Shown one piece after another: positions 1 through 5,046 of a stretch of DNA of 5,046 bases; positions within the stretch are counted from its first letter, which is position 1; every line of letters begins with the position of its first letter. The notes beneath the pieces are model-generated. The model saw only the letters and a program-made list of their open reading frames with translations, was not told the origin of the DNA and did no database searches. The position numbers and the translations under genes are program-made. Source of the stretch: Spirochaetales bacterium (GTDB taxonomy: Bacteria; Spirochaetota; Spirochaetia; JABEVK01); NCBI GenBank assembly GCA_013043995.1, contig JABEVL010000119.1, positions 1 to 5,046 of the forward strand, written 5' to 3'.

Positions 1-768
1 GGGTGGAAGGGGCTGATCAACGACCCCTTTATCGACGAGACCTTTCAGATCAATAAGGGCTTGCGGATCGCCCGTCAGTTTCTGGTCGACCTTGTAGAGC
101 TGGGTGTTCCGGCCGCCGTAGAATTTTTAGACACGATTTCGCCCCAGTTTATCGCGGACTGCGTGACCTGGGGGGCAATCGGCGCCAGGACTACGGAAAG
201 CCAGATTCACCGCGAATTGGCTTCGGGACTGTCGATGCCGATCGGCTTTAAAAACGGGACCGACGGCAACGTCAAAATCGCCATCGACGCCATTCACGCG
301 GCCCAGATTCCTCATCGTTTTCTTTCTGTGACCAAGCAGGGCGTCGCCGCGATCGTTCATACCAAGGGGAACCCTACGGGGCACATCATCCTGAGGGGAG
401 CCAGTTCGGGGCCGAACTACTCCAAGGAGCACGTCGAGAAAACCGCAAAAGCCCTTGTGGATGCCGGGCTTTCGCCGAGGGTCATGGTCGATTGTTCGCA
501 CGGGAATTCCAAAAAAGATCACACCCTTCAGCCCGTTGTCGCCGCCGACATCGCCTCCCAGGTCGCCGAGGGCTCCAAAACGCTCTTTGGGGTGATGATC
601 GAAAGCCACCTCAAGGCCGGCAACCAAAAAGAAGCTCCCCTGGACCAGCTGGTCTACGGCCAGTCGATCACCGACGCGTGCTTGGCCTGGGACGACACCG
701 TCCCGGTGCTGCACAAATTGGCCGAAGCCGTCCGCGAACGCCGCAAGGCGCTGAAAGACCTGCACTAG
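1..768 (+). CDS. Class I DAHP synthase (AroG/F/H type), 5' end missing
   Basis: 3-deoxy-7-phosphoheptulonate synthase joins phosphoenolpyruvate and erythrose 4-phosphate in the first step of the shikimate pathway, in the cytoplasm. The reading frame is open from base 1 (GWKGLINDP), so the TTG at 61 is internal, not a start. About 255 residues are visible; E. coli AroG has 350, so roughly the first 95 are outside the window. Counting from the first codon, active-site positions known from AroG are all present: Lys3 (GWKG), Arg63 (GARTTESQ), Lys84 (FKNGTDG), Arg132 (HIILRG), and the metal ligands His167 (DCSHGNS), Glu201 (ESHL) and Asp225 (SITDAC). The metal-binding Cys of the N-terminal part cannot be checked. 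The C-terminus ends close to where AroG ends, so the enzyme looks intact and active. Which aromatic amino acid inhibits it cannot be told, because much of that site lies in the missing part; hence no gene symbol. The next gene starts 9 bases downstream. Confidence 0.96.
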   Translation, partial: GWKGLINDPFIDETFQINKGLRIARQFLVDLVELGVPAAVEFLDTISPQFIADCVTWGAIGARTTESQIHRELASGLSMPIGFKNGTDGNVKIAIDAIHAAQIPHRFLSVTKQGVAAIVHTKGNPTGHIILRGASSGPNYSKEHVEKTAKALVDAGLSPRVMVDCSHGNSKKDHTLQPVVAADIASQVAEGSKTLFGVMIESHLKAGNQKEAPLDQLVYGQSITDACLAWDDTVPVLHKLAEAVRERRKALKDLH

Positions 769-777
769 GTTTAGTCG

Positions 778-1545
778 ATGAATCCGGGCGGCCCGTTGGC
801 AGAGCTCTTAAAAAAGTCCCGGCGCACCGTCGCTTTTACGGGTGCCGGAGTGTCAACGCTTTCGGGGCTGAGGGATTTCAGGGGCAAGAATGGGCTTTAC
901 AACGACCTCGACGCCGACAGGATTTTCGACCTGGCGTATTTCTCTATCAATCCGGACTTTTACTATCAGAAAACTTGGAATTTGCTTTACGAAACCGCCG
1001 GCGTCGAACCCTCGCTCGTCCATCGTGTTCTGGCCCGATGGGAAGCCGAGGGTCTTTTGGCCAGCGTTGTAACGCAGAACATCGACCGGCTTCACACCCG
1101 GGCCGCTTCGCGCAACGTCCGCGAGGTTCACGGCTCTCCCCAGTCCCACAAGTGCTTAAGGTGCGGCAAGACTTTCCCCTTTGAGGAGGTCAAGGCGGCG
1201 TTGAGTTTTCAACTTTTCGGCGTTGAAAACAACCCCGATCGACTGACGGCGCCCCGTTGCCCGTGCGGGGGCGTGATCAAACCTGAAATCACCTTTTTCG
1301 GCGAGGCGCTTCCTTCCCAAGCTTGGGACGCCGCCTTTCACGACTTTGAAAATTGCAGTCTGGTTCTTGTTCTCGGCTCGTCGCTCCAGGTTCAGCCGGC
1401 GGCGTCCTTGCCGGCTAGGGCCGCCCAACGCGGCGTCCCCCTGGTGATCGTCAACGCTGGGACGACGCCCCTGGATGGGCTGGCCCGCCTGAGGGCGGAT
1501 GATCTTGAGGAGGTCTTCATGCCCTTTGAAAGGAGTGGCCCATGA
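778..1545 (+). CDS. Sir2 family NAD-dependent protein deacylase
   Basis: A sirtuin of 255 residues, near the usual length of single-domain bacterial Sir2. It removes acyl groups from protein lysines using NAD+, giving nicotinamide and O-acyl-ADP-ribose. Rossmann-fold and cofactor-loop motif TGAGVSTLSGLRDFRG lies at 21-36, TQNIDRLH at 99-106, catalytic His118 (VHG), a zinc site of Cys126/Cys129 and Cys161/Cys163, FFGE at 173-176, LGSS at 199-202 and IVNAG at 224-228. The closest resemblance I recall is Thermotoga maritima Sir2. The Tyr-x-x-Arg pair that marks desuccinylases of the CobB/SIRT5 class is not seen around residues 58-80, so deacetylase activity is the better guess (inference). Odd point: the loop reads SGLRDFRG, where Thermotoga type has SGIPDFRG and CobB has SGIRTFRA. 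Start: ATG 778, with only a weak AGG (767-769) eight bases upstream, inside the previous stop region. The stop overlaps the next gene by four bases (ATGA), suggesting translational coupling. Confidence 0.95.
   Translation: MNPGGPLAELLKKSRRTVAFTGAGVSTLSGLRDFRGKNGLYNDLDADRIFDLAYFSINPDFYYQKTWNLLYETAGVEPSLVHRVLARWEAEGLLASVVTQNIDRLHTRAASRNVREVHGSPQSHKCLRCGKTFPFEEVKAALSFQLFGVENNPDRLTAPRCPCGGVIKPEITFFGEALPSQAWDAAFHDFENCSLVLVLGSSLQVQPAASLPARAAQRGVPLVIVNAGTTPLDGLARLRADDLEEVFMPFERSGP
1529..1535 (+). promoter_or_regulatory. Strong Shine-Dalgarno site inside the sirtuin gene
   Basis: AAAGGAG lies six bases before the ATG at 1542 and is still inside the sirtuin coding sequence. It is the best ribosome binding site in the window and fixes the start of the downstream secreted protein. 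Together with the ATGA stop/start overlap it supports coupled translation of the two genes. Confidence 0.75.
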
Positions 1546-2534
1546 CGCGCTGTTCGACACGGTTGGCCAGGATTTTTTTCGTGCTTCTTGTGATCTTTCC
1601 CCAGTTTTGCGGCGCCTGGGATCTACGCCATGAAGGCTGGAACGAACTTCCTGGCCCGCGGGACGAGCACGTGATTTTGGGTTGGACCCCGGTGGGTGGG
1701 AAACCTTGGCTGGCGCTTCGGGCCTGGACACAAGACGGACAGCCGCGGCTTTTGGCTCTTGATCCTGAAACGTTGCAAACCCGGATCGTGGACGCTTCCG
1801 TCCCCCCTGCGGTCAGCTGGAGTCAGGCCGAGGAAAAAGCAAGTTCCAGTTCCTTGTACTTTCGACTGCGCGATGCGGCTCTTAAAACGCAGACGCAGGA
1901 GGTGAACGCGGGTGTGGGATCGTGGAAGCCCCGCCGTCGCGGCGCCTGGCTGAGTATGGATCTTTGCCCCTCGCGCAAACCCCTGGACCGCTGGGTTTTT
2001 ACTTCCCTGACCGAGGGGCGAAAGGCTCCCCTGCCGGTCTTTCTGGACGTCAGCGGACTGTGGATGTCGGTGCATGCAAAAGACCTCGCCTGGCTCGTGC
2101 GCGAGCAAAAGGAGGGGCGGTTGGCCATCACCTGGGTCGGGCACGGGGAACTCCATCCGTTTGATCCTGACTCGCCTTGGGGGCAGACCTTTGACCTGAC
2201 GCCGGGTCTGGATTTCCACAGGGAGGTCCTGGGACCGGAACGGCGCCTGATTGCGCTGGGACAGACGCCGAGTGTCTGGTACCGTTTCCCGGGGCTGATT
2301 TCTAGTCCTCACCTGGTGAAGAAACTTCTGGATTGGGGGCTTCTCCCCCTGGCGAGCGGCGCCTGGCTCAATAAAAATCAGAAAGTTCATCCAGGCGACG
2401 TGGTTCTGGTGCACGCCAACGGCAACGAAGAGCGTGGGCTTCGGCTGCTCGTGAAGTTGAACAATGAAAAAAAATCCCTGCCCGCAGGTGAGTGGAGCTG
2501 GCTAACGCCGGCAGATTTCTCGCCCGTTCCTTGA
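1542..2534 (+). CDS. Secreted protein with divergent NodB-type polysaccharide deacetylase domain
   Basis: A 330-residue exported protein. Residues 1-25 look like a type I signal peptide: Arg7 and Arg10, hydrophobic core 11-20 (IFFVLLVIFP), likely cut after CGA25. Cys23 does not sit in a lipobox. Residues 26-134 form a part I do not recognise. From about 135 to 310 the order of elements fits a NodB fold: MDLCPS (139-144) in the place of the usual FDDGP; VFLDVSGLW (166-174) as the TFFV strand; TWVGHGELHPF (197-207) carrying metal ligands His201 and His205; YRFPG (247-251) for the R-x-P motif; then VVLVHANGNE (287-296) as the final L-x-H strand. It matches, from memory, a family annotated as polysaccharide deacetylase-like with motifs LCPS, RFPGL and HGNGNE. 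In the first motif Asp140 may be the base while the metal-binding Asp is replaced by Leu141, so catalysis is uncertain. Probable substrate is an acetylated envelope or exported polysaccharide (inference). It is co-transcribed with the sirtuin gene by overlap. Confidence 0.8.
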   Translation: MTRCSTRLARIFFVLLVIFPQFCGAWDLRHEGWNELPGPRDEHVILGWTPVGGKPWLALRAWTQDGQPRLLALDPETLQTRIVDASVPPAVSWSQAEEKASSSSLYFRLRDAALKTQTQEVNAGVGSWKPRRRGAWLSMDLCPSRKPLDRWVFTSLTEGRKAPLPVFLDVSGLWMSVHAKDLAWLVREQKEGRLAITWVGHGELHPFDPDSPWGQTFDLTPGLDFHREVLGPERRLIALGQTPSVWYRFPGLISSPHLVKKLLDWGLLPLASGAWLNKNQKVHPGDVVLVHANGNEERGLRLLVKLNNEKKSLPAGEWSWLTPADFSPVP

Positions 2535-2544
2535 AATGGAACGG
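2524..2544. promoter_or_regulatory. 7-bp inverted repeat over a stop codon (hairpin or operator)
   Basis: CCGTTCC (2524-2530) and GGAACGG (2538-2544) are perfect inverted copies separated by seven bases, TTGAAAT. The TGA stop of the secreted-protein gene (2532-2534) lies in the loop, and so does the possible -35 box of the next gene. As RNA it could be a weak terminator or stabilising hairpin, but the following ATTCTTTC is a poor T-tract. As DNA it could be an operator for a dimeric regulator. The repeat is seen directly; its function is inferred. Confidence 0.4.
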
Positions 2545-2559
2545 ATTCTTTCATAACAT
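2531..2559 (+). promoter_or_regulatory. Possible sigma70-type promoter for the amidohydrolase gene
   Basis: TTGAAA (2531-2536) differs from the -35 consensus by one base. TAACAT (2554-2559) matches four of six bases of the -10 consensus, and the spacing is 17 bases. Transcription would begin near 2566, the A of the amidohydrolase ATG, giving a leaderless or nearly leaderless mRNA. This agrees with the missing ribosome binding site. The -10 match is only moderate. Confidence 0.35.
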
Positions 2560-2565
2560 GGAAGA

Positions 2566-4122
2566 ATGAGAACGCCCCTGACGCTCTGGCATAACGCTGT
2601 TTTTTATACCCTTGATCCGGTACAACCCAGGGTTCAAGCCCTTGTCAGTGCCGACGAGAAGATCCTTTTTGCAGGTTCCTTCGAAGAGGCCCGGAAGGTG
2701 GCAGGACCGTGGGCCCAAAGCGTCAACCTCAAGGGAAAAGCCGTCGTCCCCGGGTTCAACGACAATCACCTTCACCTCGTTTTTTTTGGCGATCACTCCT
2801 TAGTACCCGACCTGAGCGGATTGAACGAAAACCAAATCGTGGACACCCTCGTCGCTTTTTATTCCAAACTTCCCTCAAGCCACCCCGTGGTGGGTTACGC
2901 CTGGGACTACACGCATTGCCCCCATCCCCGGAAAGAACTTTTGGACGAAGCCTTTGGCGACAGGTTGGTTTTTTTGCCCCAGTTTGGCGGGCACGCTGTT
3001 TGGGTCAGTTCACGCGTTCTTCGGGAACTCGGCGTCACCAAGTTCACGGCTCCTCCTCAAGGCCAGATCCTGCGTGACGATGAGGGTGAGCCCACGGGGA
3101 TCCTGCAGGAATTTCACCCCAACCCCGTTCAGGATAGGTACTTTCACGAAATTTTCTTCAATCCTCGGATGCGGGAAGCTCGGGTTCGCCGTTCTTTAGA
3201 CGCCCTGCGCCGTTTGGGCATCACCTCGGTTCAAGATAACACCTGGTACTACCCAGAGCTTTTTACCCTAGCTAAACTTCGCCGCCGAAAGGAGCTTACG
3301 GCCAGGGTCAGCGCCTGGTCGTTTGGCCGACTGCCTAAAACGATCCCCTGGATGGCCCTGGGATCGTACGACAAACGCTGGCTCCGCCGTGGTCCTTGGA
3401 AGTACTTTCTGGATGGAACTTTCACCACAAGAACCGCCTGGATGGAGGAAGCCTACCCGGGGACGCCGCATAACTACGGGTTGAGTTTTGACAAATCCTG
3501 GCTCAAAGAAGTGCTGACCAACCTGGCGAAACGCCGTGTTCAAGGAGCCTTTCACTCCATCGGCGACCGTTCGACGCGCACCTTTTTGGACGTCTGGGAG
3601 GACGTTTTGCAAGCCTACCCCGAGGCTGTTCACCTGAGGATGCGGCTCGAACACGTGCAGGCTCTGCGCCGTGAGGACCTGCCCCGGCTTAAAGCTTTGG
3701 GGGTCTGCGTGGCCGCGCAACCCCCGGCTATGGTCAACCCAGATAAAGACGCCTCGATCGTGGGTGCCGCTCGTGTTCCGACCCTCTATCCCCACCGTTC
3801 CTTGCTAGAAGCGGGGGTTCCCCTTTCCTTCGGTTCAGACATCCCCGGCGAAAGCTTCTGCGATCCCCTTTTGGGAATTCACCTGGTTTGCAATCGGTCC
3901 GGTCCTGAAAGCCTGACCCCGGAACAGGCCCTGGCCTGCTACACCCAAGGGAGCGCCTACGTGGAGTTCCAAGAGTCTCAGAAGGGAAGTCTTGAAGCGG
4001 GCAAACTCGCTGACTTTGCCGTTCTTTCGGCCGATCTTCTGACGCTTCCCGTGGACGAAATCCGCAACATTCAGGTGGTCCGCACCGTGGTGGGCGGGCG
4101 AACGGTCTGGGAAAAAGTTTAG
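2566..4122 (+). CDS. YtcJ-like metal-dependent amidohydrolase
   Basis: A 518-residue cytoplasmic-type hydrolase with no signal peptide, of normal length for the YtcJ/NfdA-like branch of the amidohydrolase superfamily (TIM barrel plus small beta-sandwich). The N-terminal strand WHNAVFYTLDP (8-18) is the usual start of the beta-sandwich. VVPGFNDNHLHL (60-71) holds the metal ligands His68 and His70. WKYFLDGTFTTRTAW (278-292) is the family K-x-F-x-D-G...R-T-A segment with Lys279. AFHSIGDRS (328-336) carries His330, RLEHVQ (360-365) His363, and FGSDIPGES (422-430) the catalytic Asp425. The C-terminus returns to the beta-sandwich (GSLEAGKLADFAVLS, 474-488). All expected catalytic residues are present, so it should be active. 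Members hydrolyse amide-type bonds, for example N-substituted formamides, but the substrate cannot be read from sequence. The start is bounded by an in-frame TAA at 2554. GGAAG (2560-2564) is one base from the ATG, too close to work as a normal Shine-Dalgarno site. A 31-base gap separates it from the gene before. Confidence 0.93.
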   Translation: MRTPLTLWHNAVFYTLDPVQPRVQALVSADEKILFAGSFEEARKVAGPWAQSVNLKGKAVVPGFNDNHLHLVFFGDHSLVPDLSGLNENQIVDTLVAFYSKLPSSHPVVGYAWDYTHCPHPRKELLDEAFGDRLVFLPQFGGHAVWVSSRVLRELGVTKFTAPPQGQILRDDEGEPTGILQEFHPNPVQDRYFHEIFFNPRMREARVRRSLDALRRLGITSVQDNTWYYPELFTLAKLRRRKELTARVSAWSFGRLPKTIPWMALGSYDKRWLRRGPWKYFLDGTFTTRTAWMEEAYPGTPHNYGLSFDKSWLKEVLTNLAKRRVQGAFHSIGDRSTRTFLDVWEDVLQAYPEAVHLRMRLEHVQALRREDLPRLKALGVCVAAQPPAMVNPDKDASIVGAARVPTLYPHRSLLEAGVPLSFGSDIPGESFCDPLLGIHLVCNRSGPESLTPEQALACYTQGSAYVEFQESQKGSLEAGKLADFAVLSADLLTLPVDEIRNIQVVRTVVGGRTVWEKV

Positions 4123-4167
4123 ATCCGCTGAGGAGTCGTCCAACCGGACCAGGGCACCCTCCGACAA

Positions 4168-4195
4168 AGAGTGGGCCCCCTTCAAGGCCCACTCT
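4168..4195. terminator. Hairpin between convergent genes, probable two-way terminator
   Basis: AGAGTGGGCC (4168-4177) and GGCCCACTCT (4186-4195) form a perfect GC-rich 10-bp stem with an eight-base loop. It lies 45 bases after the amidohydrolase stop and 49 bases beyond the GH16 stop on the other strand, where a shared terminator is expected. Neither side has a good T-tract; the - strand has a short TTTG. Intrinsic termination may therefore be weak, or the hairpin may mainly protect 3' ends. Confidence 0.6.
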
Positions 4196-4244
4196 CCAAG
4201 ACAGAACTCCAGCGATTTTCGTGAAATATGTAAGAGAGGCTAAA

Positions 4245-5046
4245 CTACTGGTAAACCCTCACCCAATCCACGTCCATAGTTTGAGGTGAAATCGTTGCCG
4301 AAGTCGGATTCCCCGGCCAATTGCCGCCCACCGCTAGGTTCAGCAAAATGAAAAAGGATTTCTGAAAGGTCGTACCCGTCGTCGAGTCGGGCGTCACGCT
4401 GGCTTGGGCCACCCCGTCGACATAAAAGGTGATCGAAGTGCTCGTCCAGACGACTCCAAAGGTGTGAAAGGCATCGGCAAAAATTCCAGATGGCAGGGTG
4501 TAGTTTTCTGGTTGATAGCTGGCGTCAGAACCCGAAGAACCATTCCACCAGTGCAGAGTTCCATAAATCGTCGAGTTGCTCGGTACGGCTGTCGAACTCG
4601 TTGTGTTGGTGTTGCCGATCATTTCCATGATGTCGGTTTCCCCGCACTGAGGCCACCCGACCTGGGGGATGTCGGATCCCAACATCCAGAAGGCAGGCCA
4701 CATTCCTGGTCCGTAGGGGAGCTTGATCCGGGCTTCAATTTTCCCGTAGGTGAAGCTTTGGAGACCTTCGGTCTTCAGACGTGCCGACGTCCAATTTCCA
4801 TTCGCGTCCTTACTCGCCGTGATGACCAGGCACGAATCGATGTAGTTGCCGTCCTGGACGTTTTGGATGGAGGCGTTGGCAGTCGTGTAGGTTTCAAGTT
4901 CGTTGTTACCCCAACCGCCGCCGCCCGTGTCAAAGGCCCACTTGGACGTGTTAATGCTCGAGCCGTTGAACTCAGAACTCCACAGCAAGGTCCCGCCGTA
5001 CCAGGGATCGCCGTTGCTGGCGGGTTCAGCAACGGGTGAAGAACCC
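4245..5046 (-). CDS. GH16 family beta-glucanase (laminarinase type), N-terminus outside window
   Basis: A glycoside hydrolase family 16 catalytic domain, cleaving beta-1,3 or mixed-linked beta-glucans by the retaining mechanism, most likely outside the cell. Numbering from the Leu codon (TTG) at 4988: LLWSSEFNGS (1-10) is the typical domain opening; GWGNNELETYT (25-35) and YGKIEARIKLP (81-91) follow; WPAFWMLG is at 97-104. The active site GETDIMEM (116-123) gives nucleophile Glu117, Asp119 and acid/base Glu122. This E-x-D-x-x-E spacing is the beta-bulge form of laminarinases rather than the E-x-D-x-E form of lichenases. FHTFGVVWT (174-182), FYVDG (188-192), LNLAVGGNWPG (216-226) and VDWVRVYQ (240-247) complete the jelly roll. 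The TTG at 4988 is not the real start: the frame stays open to the window edge and reads VAEPASNGDPWYGG just before it, a Pro/Ala/Ser-rich stretch like a linker. A signal peptide and perhaps another domain should lie upstream. Ser, Thr and Asn are abundant, as in secreted enzymes. It is convergent with the amidohydrolase gene. Confidence 0.94.
   Translation of the reverse strand, partial: GSSPVAEPASNGDPWYGGTLLWSSEFNGSSINTSKWAFDTGGGGWGNNELETYTTANASIQNVQDGNYIDSCLVITASKDANGNWTSARLKTEGLQSFTYGKIEARIKLPYGPGMWPAFWMLGSDIPQVGWPQCGETDIMEMIGNTNTTSSTAVPSNSTIYGTLHWWNGSSGSDASYQPENYTLPSGIFADAFHTFGVVWTSTSITFYVDGVAQASVTPDSTTGTTFQKSFFILLNLAVGGNWPGNPTSATISPQTMDVDWVRVYQ

Noticed and set aside
61..63. TTG at 61 as the start of the DAHP synthase
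   Set aside because: The frame is open upstream and encodes GWKGLINDP, a conserved part of the enzyme including an active-site Lys.
127..765. 212-residue open frame on the - strand across the DAHP synthase gene
   Set aside because: Antisense shadow of a strongly conserved enzyme in a GC-rich sequence; no family resemblance.
1542..1616. Lipoprotein signal in the secreted protein (Cys23)
   Set aside because: The residues before Cys are Pro-Gln-Phe, which do not fit a lipobox; a type I cleavage after Ala25 fits better.
1939..2368. Exact 13-base direct repeat GCGGCGCCTGGCT at 1939-1951 and 2356-2368
   Set aside because: Both copies encode the short peptide G-A-W-L in the same gene and are 400 bases apart; shared codon choice explains them.
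2467..2787. Homopolymer runs: eight A at 2467-2474 and eight T at 2780-2787, as possible programmed slippage sites
   Set aside because: Both encode ordinary in-frame residues (Lys-Lys and Phe-Phe) and the frames continue intact on both sides; there is no stimulating structure or useful alternative frame nearby.
3268..4192. Several - strand open frames across the amidohydrolase gene
   Set aside because: They overlap a gene with all catalytic motifs intact, and their translations are low in complexity and Arg/Pro/Gly-rich.
4404..5039. 211-residue open frame on the + strand across the GH16 region
   Set aside because: It is antisense to a clear GH16 domain with intact active site; its translation is Arg/Gly/Val-rich with no recognisable motif.

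Overview
The window looks like ordinary chromosomal DNA from a moderately GC-rich, probably Gram-negative bacterium. Genes are tightly packed, bacterial Shine-Dalgarno signals are present, and there are two genes for exported-type proteins. The phylum cannot be fixed from this sequence. No tRNA, rRNA, CRISPR array, insertion sequence, phage gene or attachment site is visible.

Left part (1-2534, + strand): three closely spaced genes that probably form one transcription unit. First is the C-terminal three quarters of a class I (AroG/F/H-type) DAHP synthase, the entry enzyme of the shikimate pathway. Nine bases later comes a Thermotoga-type Sir2 NAD-dependent protein deacylase. Overlapping its stop by an ATGA junction is a secreted protein whose C-terminal half reads as a divergent NodB-type polysaccharide deacetylase. 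It keeps the metal-binding HxxxH but seems to lack the usual metal-binding Asp.

Middle part (2524-4122, + strand): a 7-bp inverted repeat sits on the stop codon of the third gene. A possible promoter overlaps it, placed so that transcription would begin at or next to the ATG of a 518-residue YtcJ-like metal-dependent amidohydrolase. That gene has no well-spaced ribosome binding site, so a leaderless mRNA is plausible.

Right part (4123-5046): a 10-bp perfect hairpin between convergent genes probably serves as a two-way terminator. Beyond it, on the - strand, lies the catalytic domain of a GH16 family beta-glucanase (laminarinase type). Its N-terminus runs off the window.

The gene products do not form one obvious pathway. 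Aromatic amino acid synthesis, protein deacylation, an envelope or polysaccharide protein, an amidohydrolase and an extracellular glucanase appear as neighbours. I see no clear new multi-gene system. The most open questions are the divergent NodB protein and the compact promoter/palindrome in front of the amidohydrolase gene.
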